Assembly (NCBI RefSeq): GCF_001423885.1
Contig: NZ_LMPP01000002.1
Span: forward strand, 566,575 to 630,574
Length of the DNA: 64,000 nucleotides
Source of the DNA: Rathayibacter sp. Leaf185
GTDB lineage: Bacteria > Actinomycetota > Actinomycetes > Actinomycetales > Microbacteriaceae
Direction of reading: 5' to 3'
Position 1 is the stretch's first letter. Each line of letters opens with the position of its first letter. Below, in pieces: positions 23,405 through 31,779 of the stretch. The translations under genes were made by a program, and so were the position numbers. The notes under the pieces are model-generated. The model was not told the DNA's origin and searched no databases. It saw only the letters and a program-made list of their open reading frames with translations.

Positions 23405-24751
23405 ATGGATCGACCAGCTGGGACAGAGACGGTGAAGGCGCGGCTCGGCGCCGTCGCGGAGCTGACTGCTCTCGCGGCGAGTGCGGGGTTCCTGTCGGCG
23501 CAGTTCCAGTTCACGCGGGCGGCCGCGCTCTTCCTCGCGTTCCGGATGGCGAGCGAGATCCCGGAGGCGTTCGCGCGCGGTGGCCGGTCGTCACGCAGTG
23601 AGTCGGAGGAGTTGGTGGGGCGGTCGATCCGTGCTGAGCTGGCGATCGGGCAGAGGATGACGGAGGCGAGGGTGAAGCGGATCCTCGAGGTGGCGACGCT
23701 GCTGTTCGAGCACCTGCCGCTCACCCGGGCGGCGGTCGCAGAGGGGCGGCTGCTGTGGGAGGCGGTCGAGGCGATCTGCGACGCGGCAGCGTCGCTCCCG
23801 ACTGGGGTGCGGGGTCTGCTGGATGCGCAGGCCGTCGAGGTCGCGTTCACGGCGAACCCGACGCAAGTGAGGAAGGCCGTCGCGCGGCTGCGGGACGAGC
23901 TGCACGACGAACCTCTGGCCGTGCGGCACGTGCGCGCCCGCCAGGAGCGCGCCGTGTGGATCTCGCCGGAGATCGACGGGATGGCGACTCTGTGCGCGCT
24001 GATGCCGGCGCCGGTCGCGCTGGGCGCGTACGAGCGTCTGGACCGCATCGCGCGCACGCTCCGGAATGGCGATGGGTCCGAGAGCGAGAGCTCCGGCGAC
24101 GAGCGCACGCTCGCGCAGCTGCGCGCCGACGCCCTCGCCGACCTGCTCTGCGACGGGGACGTCGCGGGCACCACACCCCACGGCGACGGCCCGACGGCCC
24201 CTCCGACGTTCGTGCCGGGGGTGCGCGCCGAGGTGCGGCTGACGCTGGCCGCGAGCACCGCCACCGACGCCGACGACGCCCCCGCCGACCTCGACGGATA
24301 CGGCCTCATCCCCGCCGACGTCGCCCGCGAGTTGGTCGGAGTCGGCGCGTCGTTCACGCGGATCCTGACCGACCCGGACACCGGCGCCGTCGCCTCCGTC
24401 GGACGCACCCACCGCGTCCCGCCACAGCAGATGCGACTCCACCTGCAGCTGCGCGATCAGACCTGCCGCTTCCCCGGCTGCACCCGCCCCGCCTCCACCA
24501 GCGAGGCCGACCACACGATCGAGTGGCGCAACGGAGGCGAGACCGCGCTCCACAACCTGGCCTCGCTCTGCACGAGCCACCACCACGTCCGCCACGGTGA
24601 CCGCTGGACCTACCGGCTCCACCCCGACGGAGCGGCCGAGTGGACCACTCCGACGGGTCGCCGTGTCACCACCCGACCGCCTCTGCTCCCCGGAGGGCCG
24701 CCCGCGCCACCCCCTCGACCGCGCTTCGAGGACGCGCCACCACCGTTCTGA
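23405..24751 (+). CDS. DUF222 protein with C-terminal HNH endonuclease domain
   Basis: 448 residues. The N-terminal DUF222 helical region (about 10-230) is followed by a variable linker and a C-terminal HNH nuclease domain. That domain has a zinc-type pair in QTCRFPGCTRP, the HNH core ADHTIEWRNGGET, HNLASLC and then SHHHVRH. This fusion is abundant, often in many copies per genome, in actinobacteria; its biological role is not established. Mobile-element or DNA-processing functions have been suggested by its variability. Start set at ATG 23405. No neighbouring integrase or repeat indicates mobility here. Confidence 0.88.
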   Translation: MDRPAGTETVKARLGAVAELTALAASAGFLSAQFQFTRAAALFLAFRMASEIPEAFARGGRSSRSESEELVGRSIRAELAIGQRMTEARVKRILEVATLLFEHLPLTRAAVAEGRLLWEAVEAICDAAASLPTGVRGLLDAQAVEVAFTANPTQVRKAVARLRDELHDEPLAVRHVRARQERAVWISPEIDGMATLCALMPAPVALGAYERLDRIARTLRNGDGSESESSGDERTLAQLRADALADLLCDGDVAGTTPHGDGPTAPPTFVPGVRAEVRLTLAASTATDADDAPADLDGYGLIPADVARELVGVGASFTRILTDPDTGAVASVGRTHRVPPQQMRLHLQLRDQTCRFPGCTRPASTSEADHTIEWRNGGETALHNLASLCTSHHHVRHGDRWTYRLHPDGAAEWTTPTGRRVTTRPPLLPGGPPAPPPRPRFEDAPPPF

Positions 24752-24912
24752 CCCACCGGTGGGTCTCCGTCGACCGCGGAGGAGGCCGACGGGCCGTTCG
24801 CCGAGAGATACCCGCCGAAGGCGATACCCGCGTACGAGCGGCGCCGATCGAGGGTGAGTGTTCCCGCACGGGAGAGAGTGGCGGAGCCGGCCATTAGGCT
24901 CTCCCCGTCCGG
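24752..24912. other. convergent intergenic region, 161 bases
   Basis: It opens with a perfect palindrome ACCCACCGGTGGGT (24751-24764) overlapping the last base of the HNH stop codon; it has no loop, so its value as a terminator is uncertain. No gene seen in the rest. Confidence 0.4.
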
Positions 24913-25659
24913 TCAGACGCCCCAGTTCGCCGAGGGCGCGACGATCCTCGACACCGTGGTCTCGTCCTCCGCGACCGCCATCACGGAGTTCACCAGATCG
25001 CCGCCGTTGTGCGACCCCACTGTCGTCTCGTCGAACAGGAACAGTCCGAGCGACCCGTCCGCGGAGCCCGCCGGAACGCCGTCCGGGTGCTCCGCGCGCA
25101 CGTCCTGCGCCGCATCGCCCACGGCGACTCCGCCCAGGGTGCTGATGGCGACATCGCCGACCGCGGGGGCCGTCGCCTCGACCAGGAAGTCGGGCTCGGG
25201 GAACGTCAGCTCCGGTCCGCCCGCGTCGTACACCTCGGTGTCCTTGAAGGCGAATCCGGGCCACCCCGAGACGCGGCTGCGGAAGCCCTCGTACGGCACG
25301 TCGTCCGACTCGGTCGGCGCGCTGCCGAACGCCTCGGTGAGCGCCTCGACCGCACCCGTTCCGTTCCGGTAGTCCCAGGTCCCCAGCTCGGTTCCGGAGG
25401 CGTCCACGAGGGAGAAGGACGTCGGCCCGATCAGCAGGCTCGCCGCGTCTGCCATCGCCGGCGCGGGCGTCGCCGACCCGTCGGGCGTGCTCGAACCGCT
25501 CGCACTCGGATTCGCGGAGGCGGCGGGTGCCGGGGCCGCCTCTCCACCTGTCGTCGTCGGGTCGGTGGGGGGATCGGTCGCGGGTACGCAGCCGGTCAGA
25601 GCGGCGGCGACGACCGCCGCGGCGGCGACGCTCGAGAGCATTCGGTGACGGATGTGCAT
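24913..25659 (-). CDS. putative lipoprotein, hypothetical
   Basis: 248 residues that I do not assign to a family. A lipoprotein signal peptide (hydrophobic SSVAAAAVVAAAL, lipobox LTGC at about 20-23) is followed by a Thr/Pro/Ala/Ser linker of about 50 residues. The globular domain begins ADAASLLIGPTSFSLVDASG and holds several Gly/Asp-rich strands. It is likely anchored outside the membrane. It is transcribed alone; the next gene on this strand ends 115 bases upstream. Confidence 0.75.
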   Translation of the reverse strand: MHIRHRMLSSVAAAAVVAAALTGCVPATDPPTDPTTTGGEAAPAPAASANPSASGSSTPDGSATPAPAMADAASLLIGPTSFSLVDASGTELGTWDYRNGTGAVEALTEAFGSAPTESDDVPYEGFRSRVSGWPGFAFKDTEVYDAGGPELTFPEPDFLVEATAPAVGDVAISTLGGVAVGDAAQDVRAEHPDGVPAGSADGSLGLFLFDETTVGSHNGGDLVNSVMAVAEDETTVSRIVAPSANWGV

Positions 25660-25773
25660 GGTGAAGGACCCCCGGAAGCAGACAGCGGGGCTCGGACCGG
25701 CCCCCTCCGCTCATCATCCGGTCGGCGAGCAGGAACCGGGCGCAGGATCCGATAACGATCTGCGGGGGTCAGG

Positions 25774-26058
25774 TCACGTCACTCGCTCAGACAGGTGCAC
25801 GGTGACCGCGTCTCCCAGCTCCTTGCCCAGCTTCCTCCTCAGCTTCGCGCTGATCGAGAGCATGTGGCCGCCGGAGCCGGTCGGCAGGAGCCCGGCCGTC
25901 ACCGGCTCTCCGTCGACGGTCGCCACGACCCGCACAGTCTTGCCGGTGCCGAACAGCTCGACCGAGTCGGGGACCTCGACGCACGGCCAGAGGTCGCCCT
26001 TGACCAGGACGCCGAGGGGGGCGGTGAAGGTGATGCCGATCGGACCGATGCCGATCAC
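25774..26058 (-). CDS. DUF1905 domain protein
   Basis: About 94 residues if the GTG at 26058 is used. The pattern ITFTAPLGVL..WPCVEVP..V..FGTGKTVRVVATVDGEPVTAGLLPTGSGGHMLSISAKLRRKLG..GDAVTVHL matches the DUF1905 small beta-barrel, often fused to YdeI/OmdA repeats but here alone. Its function is unknown. The start is uncertain: no ATG lies in frame, and a longer frame to 26208 would overlap the MarR gene. It lies downstream of that MarR gene on the same strand and may be co-transcribed. Confidence 0.65.
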   Translation of the reverse strand: MIGIGPIGITFTAPLGVLVKGDLWPCVEVPDSVELFGTGKTVRVVATVDGEPVTAGLLPTGSGGHMLSISAKLRRKLGKELGDAVTVHLSERVT

Positions 26059-26137
26059 GAGGCGGGTCCGGGCTGCATCGTCCGTAGCGGAGAGATCATG
26101 CGGCCACGAAACCACAGCCGGGGCCGCCAGCGCGTGT

Positions 26138-26629
26138 CTAGCGCGCCGACCGCGGCGGCAGGAGGCTGACGCAGTCGGGTCGGAGCGGGGTGAGGAGGGC
26201 CTCGGCAAAGTCCTCCAGCTGGTCCACCTGCTGGTCCTCGAGGAGCTCGAACACCCGGGCGCGGACCGCGGCGACGTAGCCGGGCTCCACCTCTGTCAGG
26301 AGGTCGGCTCCCGACGGAGTCAGTCTCGCGAGCGTCCTGCGCGCGTCCGCCGGGTCCGTGTTGCGCTCGAGGAGGCGCCGCTTCTCGAGTCGGCCGACGA
26401 TCCGCGACAGGTGCGAGGGCGTGACGCTCGCGGTGGCGGCGAGGCGGCCCATGTGGACCTCGCGGTCCTCGCCGGGCGACAGGCAGCGCAGCACGCCGTA
26501 CTCGGCGTGGCTGAGATCCGCGGTCTGCTCGAGATGGGCGTCCAGTTCGGCGGGCAGCCACATCATGACGCCGACCAGCAGCGACCAGGTCCGATCCTGC
26601 TGCGGCGAGAGGCGGTCTGCTGCGGACAT
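26138..26629 (-). CDS. MarR-family transcriptional regulator
   Basis: 163 residues. The winged helix-turn-helix lies at about 60-120 (GRLAATASVTPSHLSRIVGRLEKRRLLERNTDPADARRT, where the DxRxx wing is typical), with flanking dimerisation helices. It is divergent from a quinone-reductase-like gene. A 15-base inverted repeat at 26647-26661/26682-26696 lies in the 102-base gap and is the probable operator. Such pairs usually respond to electrophiles, quinones or phenolic compounds, which loosen the repressor. Confidence 0.9.
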   Translation of the reverse strand: MSAADRLSPQQDRTWSLLVGVMMWLPAELDAHLEQTADLSHAEYGVLRCLSPGEDREVHMGRLAATASVTPSHLSRIVGRLEKRRLLERNTDPADARRTLARLTPSGADLLTEVEPGYVAAVRARVFELLEDQQVDQLEDFAEALLTPLRPDCVSLLPPRSAR

Positions 26630-26646
26630 GCTCCTGATCGTACCGT

Positions 26647-26696
26647 TGCTTGCTGCGGAAAAGGATTCGGGATAGCGTTCCTTTCCGCAGCAAGCA
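26647..26696. promoter_or_regulatory. inverted-repeat operator of the MarR/quinone-reductase pair
   Basis: Perfect 15-base arms TGCTTGCTGCGGAAA (26647-26661) and TTTCCGCAGCAAGCA (26682-26696) with a 20-base spacer that contains TAGCGT (26673-26678), a -10 candidate for the plus-strand gene. The arms flank this -10, so binding at both could occlude it. Confidence 0.7.
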
Positions 26697-26731
26697 CCTG
26701 CTGCGACGCCCCCGATCAGAGAGCCGACCTC

Positions 26732-27634
26732 ATGCGCGCTGCCCGCTTCCACGCCTACGGAGCCCCCGACGTCCTCGTCATCGAGGAGGCGCCCGACCCC
26801 CATGCCGGTGACGGCTCGGTGCGCATCCAGGTGCAGGCCACGAGCGTCAATCCGATCGACGTCCTGCTCCGCGCTGGGCGGCTCGTGCAGTTCCTGCCGC
26901 TGGCGCTGCCGGCTGTCCCTGGTCGCGACGCCGTCGGAGTCGTCGACGAGGTCGGCGCGGGAGTGACCGGCACGCAGATCGGCGACGTGGTGTTCGGCCT
27001 CGGCGGAGTCAGCGACACGACGGCCGAGTTCGCCGTCCTCACCGCCTGGAGCGCCGTCCCCGCCGGGTGGTCGACGGCGCAGGCGGGCGCGGCCGGACTC
27101 GCCTCCGCCACCGCCGCGGCCGCCCTCGAAGCGCTCGGCGACCTGACGGGGAGGACGCTGCTCATCGAGGGCGCCACCGGTGCCGTCGGCAGCGCTGCCG
27201 CGGCGTTCGCTCTCGCCGCGGGCGCCACCGTCATCGGAACGGGCCGCGAGGCCAACCACCCGCACCTCGAGGCGCTCGGCGTCCTCCCCACGACCTACGG
27301 CCCGGGGCTGGCCGAGCGCGTGGCCGTCCTCGCGCCCGGCGGTGTGGACGCGGCCCTGCACTCCGCTCCGTCCACCTCGCTTCCGGACCTGCTGCGCATC
27401 GTCGGGGATCCCTCCCGAGTGGTGACGGTCGTCGACGGAGAGGGTGCTGCGCGACTCGGCGTCGTCAAGGTCGACGCTCGGAACGACTCGGCCCTTCTGC
27501 GGTTCGCGGCGGCACTGGGGCGCGACGGGCTGTATAAGCCCCGCGTCGACCACGAGCTCGCGCTGGCCGACATCGCCGTGGCGCACACCCTGGCCGAGAA
27601 CGGCGGCGGCAAGGTCGTCGTCACGATCGCCTGA
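26732..27634 (+). CDS. zinc-independent quinone oxidoreductase / medium-chain dehydrogenase
   Basis: 300 residues, a little short of the usual 310-330 for quinone oxidoreductases. The GroES-like N-terminal half has SVNPIDVLLRAGR and PAVPGRDAVGVVDEVGAGV. The Rossmann NADP site is IEGATGAVGSAAAAFALAAG (variant of AxxGxVGxxA), and the C-terminal HTLAENGGGKVVVTI is typical. The zinc-ligand Cys/His are absent. It likely reduces quinones or alpha,beta-unsaturated carbonyls with NADPH. MarR-type control at a divergent operator fits a detoxification role. It is convergent with the deaminase operon, only 15 bases away. Confidence 0.85.
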   Translation: MRAARFHAYGAPDVLVIEEAPDPHAGDGSVRIQVQATSVNPIDVLLRAGRLVQFLPLALPAVPGRDAVGVVDEVGAGVTGTQIGDVVFGLGGVSDTTAEFAVLTAWSAVPAGWSTAQAGAAGLASATAAAALEALGDLTGRTLLIEGATGAVGSAAAAFALAAGATVIGTGREANHPHLEALGVLPTTYGPGLAERVAVLAPGGVDAALHSAPSTSLPDLLRIVGDPSRVVTVVDGEGAARLGVVKVDARNDSALLRFAAALGRDGLYKPRVDHELALADIAVAHTLAENGGGKVVVTIA

Positions 27635-27649
27635 CGAGGCGGCAGCCGG

Positions 27650-28792
27650 TCACCTCCGCGCCGCCGCGAACGACGGCGCGAGGCGCTCCTCGAGCAGCCG
27701 CTCGCGCCGCTCCTCGTCGAGGAACCCCGCCGCCAGCGCCGTCCGCTGCGCCCGCTCGACGTCGGCGAGCGTCCAGCCGAAGCGGTCGACCATCAGCCGC
27801 AGCTCACCCGTGACCCCGGTCATCGAGAGCAGCCGGTTGTCGGGATGCACGGTCACCGCGACTCCGGCCGCGTGGAGCAGCCCGACCGGGTGCTGGGCGA
27901 GCGTGTCGACGACTCCGCCCGGCTGCGAGTTCGAGGTCGGGCACAGCTCGAGCGGGATCGCCTCGTCGACGATCCGCTGCGCGAGGGGGCCGAGGCGGAG
28001 GGAGTCGCGCCCGCCGCCCGCGCGCTGCCAGGCGGCGACGACCTCGTCGACCGGATGCAGGCGACCGTCGACCGCGATGTCCTCGACGAGGCGCGCGCCG
28101 TGGCCGATGCGCTGCGCCGCGCAGCTGTCGAGGGCGTCCTCGATGCTCCGCGCCCCCGCCATCTCGCCGGCGTGCACCGTGCGCGACAGGCCGTGCTCGC
28201 GGGCGAGGCGGAACCACTCCGCGTGCTCCCGAGCCGGGTGGCCGCCCTCGTGGCCGGCGAGGTCGAGGCCGACGACCGCGTCGCGGTTGCGCAGCGCCGT
28301 GGCGACCACCTCGGAGCCGCGGTCGCTCGTGCGCATGATCGACAGCAGCTGGCGCACGAGCACGGGCCGGCCGTCGCGGGCCGCGTCGCGCATGCCTGCG
28401 TCGAGTCCGTTCTGCACGGCGGCGAGCGCCTCGTCCATCGACAGACCGCGGGCCAGGTGCTTCTCGGGCGCCCACCGCGTCTCGGCGTAGACGACGCCGT
28501 CGGCGGCGAGCGTGCCGACGTACTCCCGCGCGATCCGGCGCAGCTGCGGCGCGGTCTGCATCACGGAGGTGGTCAGCCCGAACAGCAGCTCCCAGTCGGC
28601 ACCCGGCTCGAGCTCGACGAAGTGGGTGAACCAGTGCTGCAGCGCGTCCGCCTCCGCTCGGGGAACCGGCGCGCCCGACTCGGCCGCGAGCTCGAGGAGC
28701 GTGGCGGGGCGCACGGAGCCGTCGAGGTGGTCGTGCAGCGACACCTTCGCCAGCGCGGCGAGCGGATCGGCGGGGTCGACCCAGGTCGTCAC
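27650..28792 (-). CDS. add: adenosine deaminase family protein
   Basis: 380 residues. It has the family's first zinc motif in a slightly altered form, KVSLHDHLDGSVRP, then HAGE with catalytic Glu, RIGHG, NSQ and PDNRLLS in place of the usual TDDP, keeping the metal-binding Asp. It would convert adenosine (or a related nucleoside) to inosine and ammonia in the cytosol. The GTG start overlaps the stop of the upstream ARH-family gene (GTGA), making it the last gene of a three-gene coupled operon. The canonical Thr before Asp is Pro here, so substrate range may be shifted. Confidence 0.88.
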   Translation of the reverse strand: MTTWVDPADPLAALAKVSLHDHLDGSVRPATLLELAAESGAPVPRAEADALQHWFTHFVELEPGADWELLFGLTTSVMQTAPQLRRIAREYVGTLAADGVVYAETRWAPEKHLARGLSMDEALAAVQNGLDAGMRDAARDGRPVLVRQLLSIMRTSDRGSEVVATALRNRDAVVGLDLAGHEGGHPAREHAEWFRLAREHGLSRTVHAGEMAGARSIEDALDSCAAQRIGHGARLVEDIAVDGRLHPVDEVVAAWQRAGGGRDSLRLGPLAQRIVDEAIPLELCPTSNSQPGGVVDTLAQHPVGLLHAAGVAVTVHPDNRLLSMTGVTGELRLMVDRFGWTLADVERAQRTALAAGFLDEERRERLLEERLAPSFAAARR

Positions 28793-29814
28793 GCGCCGGC
28801 CCTTCTCGACAGCCGCAGCAGGGCGTCTGCCGTCGCGAGCAGATCGACGCCGGCGGTCCCGGGGAGCAGGATCCCCTCGAGCGCGGCGAGCGACCGGTAG
28901 GCGTCGAGTGCGCCCGTGCCGGACGAAGCGCCGCAGAGCGCGCCGACGATCGCCGGCATGCCGTCGGCGGCACGCGAGACCGACAGCGCGAGGGGGATCG
29001 CGCGCCCCGGGTCGCCACCGGCGAGCCCGACGACGACCAGCGCGACGGGGAGCGTGACCGCCGCCGCGTTCGAGTACGAGTAGTTGCGGGGGACGAGGCG
29101 CTCGATCAGCTCCGGCAGGACCGCGAAGGGAGCGGCGTCCCAGGTCACGAGATCGCGGGCGTCCTCGAGCGCCGCGGCGAGTCGACCCTCGCGAGGCCCG
29201 TCCAGCGCCTCCGCGACGACCCCCGGCAGCTCCGCGCCGCCGACGAGCGCCGCGATCGCCCGGGCCACGATCACCGCCGCGGCGACGCCGTCGCCCGAGT
29301 TCGTGATCGAGGCGTACCCGGCGGCGATCCGGCCCGCACGATCCGGGTCCCCGGCCGCCGCGATGCCGATCGCGACCGCCGCGGGCAGTGCGGTGTCGTC
29401 GTCGCGCGCCGGGTTGTCGTCTCCCGTCGCGGGAGGCACGAGGCCCAGCGCGAGGTTCCGCTCGGCACTGCGCGCGGCGATCCCCATCCAGGCGTCGTCG
29501 CGGACGTGCTGGGCGGTCCAGTGCGGCAGCAGCGCCTCGACCCGATGATCCTCGGGCGAGGCGAGCAGGGCGAGCGCGGCGGCGGCCGCGGTCTCGGCGT
29601 CGTCGGTCGCGACGAGGCCCCGCGTGCCGTCGAGCGTCGGCGCGAAGGGGAGGAGCGGGCGGCTGACCCGCTGGGCATCGAGCGCTGCCGTACCGCTGCG
29701 GACGGCTCCGCGAGGCCACGGGTGCCGGATCGAGCGGTGCGCGTCGGCCGGATGCCCGAGCGCGTCGCCCACGGCGAGGCCGAGCAGGGCACCGCGGGCG
29801 CGGTCGGCGGTCAT
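28789..29814 (-). CDS. ADP-ribosylglycohydrolase-family protein, divergent active site
   Basis: 341 residues, all-helical ARH fold. The N-terminal ARGALLGLAVGDALGHPAD matches the first family motif, and TDDAE replaces TDDT. The C-terminal motif, normally GxDxDT with metal-ligating Asp residues (GRDSDT in the next gene), reads SRAADGMPAIVGALCG, so ligands are lost. An extra acidic NPARDDDTALPAAVAIG stretch sits mid-protein. It may bind but not hydrolyse an ADP-ribose-like ligand, or use another site. 4-base overlaps with both neighbours show it is made with them. Confidence 0.8.
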   Translation of the reverse strand: MTADRARGALLGLAVGDALGHPADAHRSIRHPWPRGAVRSGTAALDAQRVSRPLLPFAPTLDGTRGLVATDDAETAAAAALALLASPEDHRVEALLPHWTAQHVRDDAWMGIAARSAERNLALGLVPPATGDDNPARDDDTALPAAVAIGIAAAGDPDRAGRIAAGYASITNSGDGVAAAVIVARAIAALVGGAELPGVVAEALDGPREGRLAAALEDARDLVTWDAAPFAVLPELIERLVPRNYSYSNAAAVTLPVALVVVGLAGGDPGRAIPLALSVSRAADGMPAIVGALCGASSGTGALDAYRSLAALEGILLPGTAGVDLLATADALLRLSRRAGA

Positions 29815-30788
29815 CGGAGCGCCCCCGCCTCGGCGAGTGCGTCGGCCAGGTCGATCAGGTCGGTCCCGGCCGTCGCGGTGATGCAGCGACCCGAGACGGA
29901 TCGCACCGTGTCGCGCCAGAGCGGTGGGATCGCGTCCTCACCGTGGATCGCGCCGCAGATCGCACCCGCCATCGCGGCGATGGTGTCGGAGTCGCGGCCG
30001 ATGTTCACCCCGGCGAGCACGGTGTCGACGAGCCGGCCCTCGTGGGCGGCGACGAGCCCGAACGCCAGCGCGAGCGCCTCCGGTGCCGCGTCGGCCCAGG
30101 GGTAGTGCAGCAGCGGGATGCGCTCGGCCAGCGCCGTCTCGGCAGCCGCGGTCTCGGGCGCTCCTGCGACGAGGAGCAGGGCGCGGTCGACGGTGCGGCG
30201 GGTCCAGCTGTCGGCGGGCAGGGCGTCGAGACCGGCATCGAGCGCCTCCTGCCACGAGCCGCCGCCCGCTGCCACGGCGACGGAGGCGGCGATGGCGGCC
30301 GCCGCGTACACGCCGTCGCGCGCGTGGCTGACGGCGGCGTCGACGGAGGCGAGGCGCGCCGCCTCCGCGGGATCGCCCGCGCAGAGCAGGCCCAGCGGTG
30401 CGGCCCGCATCGCCGCCCCGTCGCTCCAGGACTCGTCGTTGCGCTCCCCGCTGGCGGGCGGGCGGATCCCGCGGCGCAGGTTGTCGAGGGCGACCATCTC
30501 CGAGAACCCGGCGCCGGCGAACCCGCCGTCCTGCACCGAGAGGGCCTCGAGCCACAGGTCGGCGACGTCGGAGGAGGTGAGCGAGCGGCCGTGGCGGAGG
30601 GCGCCGCGCGCGCAGAGCACGGCGTACTCGGTGTCGTCGGTGCCCGCGGCATCGGGGTCGAGGAAGCCGTCGACCCGGCCCCAGCACTCGGCGATCGCCT
30701 CTCTCGTCATGCCCTCGGTGGGCGCGCCGAGCGCGTCTCCGGAGGCGAGTCCCAGCAGGGATCCCCGCGCTCGCGCCTTCAGTTCCAT
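29811..30788 (-). CDS. ADP-ribosylglycohydrolase-family protein, intact motifs
   Basis: 325 residues. GSLLGLASGDALGAPTEG (about 9-26), GTDDTE with Asp51-Asp52, and NIGRDSDTIAAMAGAICGA near the C-terminus give the full two-magnesium site of ARH enzymes. Known members remove ADP-ribose from proteins or DNA or cleave related N-glycosidic bonds. The setting here (deaminase, nucleoside hydrolases, nucleoside-type operator) suggests a role on nucleosides or ADP-ribose-like metabolites rather than nitrogenase control. First gene of the operon; CGGAG precedes the ATG. Confidence 0.87.
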   Translation of the reverse strand: MELKARARGSLLGLASGDALGAPTEGMTREAIAECWGRVDGFLDPDAAGTDDTEYAVLCARGALRHGRSLTSSDVADLWLEALSVQDGGFAGAGFSEMVALDNLRRGIRPPASGERNDESWSDGAAMRAAPLGLLCAGDPAEAARLASVDAAVSHARDGVYAAAAIAASVAVAAGGGSWQEALDAGLDALPADSWTRRTVDRALLLVAGAPETAAAETALAERIPLLHYPWADAAPEALALAFGLVAAHEGRLVDTVLAGVNIGRDSDTIAAMAGAICGAIHGEDAIPPLWRDTVRSVSGRCITATAGTDLIDLADALAEAGALR

Positions 30789-30812
30789 CACCGCTCCGAT
30801 CGCCGTGCTGTC

Positions 30813-30818
30813 AGGGTA
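30813..30818 (-). promoter_or_regulatory. -10 box TACCCT (minus strand) of the ARH-ARH-add operon
   Basis: On the minus strand TACCCT overlaps the edge of the palindrome at 30817-30832, so a bound LacI-type repressor would cover it. The start codon at 30788 lies 24 bases downstream. Confidence 0.5.
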
Positions 30819-30832
30819 CAAAACGTTTTGTA
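30817..30832. promoter_or_regulatory. LacI-type operator O3, TACAAAACGTTTTGTA
   Basis: A perfect 16-base palindrome with central CG, sharing the CAAA..CG..TTTG core of O1 and O2 (16360, 16565). It lies between the divergent ARH operon and the nucleoside hydrolase gene and can control both. This links the two loci as a probable regulon. Confidence 0.75.
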
Positions 30833-30854
30833 TCGTCCGTATGACGATCCGTGG

Positions 30855-30860
30855 CACGCT
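30855..30860 (+). promoter_or_regulatory. -10-like CACGCT, possible leaderless start of the nucleoside hydrolase
   Basis: CACGCT ends 6 bases before the ATG at 30867 with no ribosome site between; operator O3 would then lie over the -35 region. Confidence 0.4.
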
Positions 30861-30866
30861 GTGCGC

Positions 30867-31775
30867 ATGACCGCACCCCGCCCCCGCGTCGTGTTCGACA
30901 CCGATCTCGGCACCGACGTCGACGACGCCCTCGCCCTCGCGCTGCTCCTCGGCGCCTCCGACTCGATCGACCTGCTGGCGGTGACGACCGTCTACGGCGA
31001 CACCCTCCTCCGCGCCCGCCTCGCGCAGCGCTACGCGGGCCTCGCGGGGCGGCACCTCGACGTGCACGCCGGCGAGTCGGCGACGCACTCGGGCCGCGAG
31101 GTCTGGTGGGCCGGGCACGAGGGCACTCTGCACGAGGGGCTCGAGCGCGAGAGCGTCTCGGCGGAGTCGGGGGTGGACGCCCTCGTCCGCCTCGTCACCG
31201 CGGAGCCCGGCACCGTCGACGTGATCGCCGTCGGGCCGCTCACCGACATCGCCGCCGCGATCCGGCGCGACGACCGCTTCGCCGGCTCCGTCCGCCGGCT
31301 GTGGCTGATGGGCGGCGCGTTCGGCACGGGCGAGACCGAGCACAACATCCGGAGCGACGCCGACGCGGCGCGCACCGTCTTCGCGGCCGGCATCCCGACC
31401 GTGATCGCGGGCCTCGAGGTGACTCAGCGCATCGCGATGCGGGCGGAGCAGCTCGACGAGATCCGCGCGGCGGGCGCGCTCGGCGAGGCCCTGCACCGCG
31501 ACATCCGGCAGTGGTGGGAGTTCTGGAGCGAGACCTGGAACGTGCCGCACGACCCGGTGACCGTGCTGGCGCTCCTCCGCCCCGAGCTGGTCGCGCTGTC
31601 GGAGCCGGGGGCGGTGACCGTCGGCCTCGGCGGCGATCCGGAGGAGGACGGGTTCACGACGTTCACGCCCGACGCGTCCGGCTCGACGCGCCTGGTCGTC
31701 GATCTCGATCCCGAGGCGGTCTCGGCGGCCATCGTCGCCGGGGTGCAGGCGGCGGGCCGGCCCCTCGAGGAGTGA
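30867..31775 (+). CDS. nucleoside hydrolase (IU-NH family)
   Basis: 302 residues. The calcium-binding N-terminal cluster VVFDTDLGTDVDDALAL (Asp11, Asp13, Asp19-20), VTTVYGDT, the AVGPLTDIA loop, TEHNIRSDADAA and a late HDPVTVLAL with the final Asp/His give an intact active site. It hydrolyses the N-glycosidic bond of purine or pyrimidine ribonucleosides to base plus ribose. It is divergent from the ARH operon across operator O3, and 4 bases from the convergent second nucleoside hydrolase. Confidence 0.92.
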   Translation: MTAPRPRVVFDTDLGTDVDDALALALLLGASDSIDLLAVTTVYGDTLLRARLAQRYAGLAGRHLDVHAGESATHSGREVWWAGHEGTLHEGLERESVSAESGVDALVRLVTAEPGTVDVIAVGPLTDIAAAIRRDDRFAGSVRRLWLMGGAFGTGETEHNIRSDADAARTVFAAGIPTVIAGLEVTQRIAMRAEQLDEIRAAGALGEALHRDIRQWWEFWSETWNVPHDPVTVLALLRPELVALSEPGAVTVGLGGDPEEDGFTTFTPDASGSTRLVVDLDPEAVSAAIVAGVQAAGRPLEE

Positions 31776-31779
31776 GCGG

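Noticed and set aside
24751-24764. ACCCACCGGTGGGT as a strong terminator
   Set aside because: The palindrome has no loop bases, so a hairpin would lose its central pairs; it is noted only as part of the intergenic region.
26058-26208. N-terminal extension of the DUF1905 protein to TTG 26208
   Set aside because: It would overlap the end of the MarR gene by about 70 bases and adds Arg/Ala-rich residues unlike the family.
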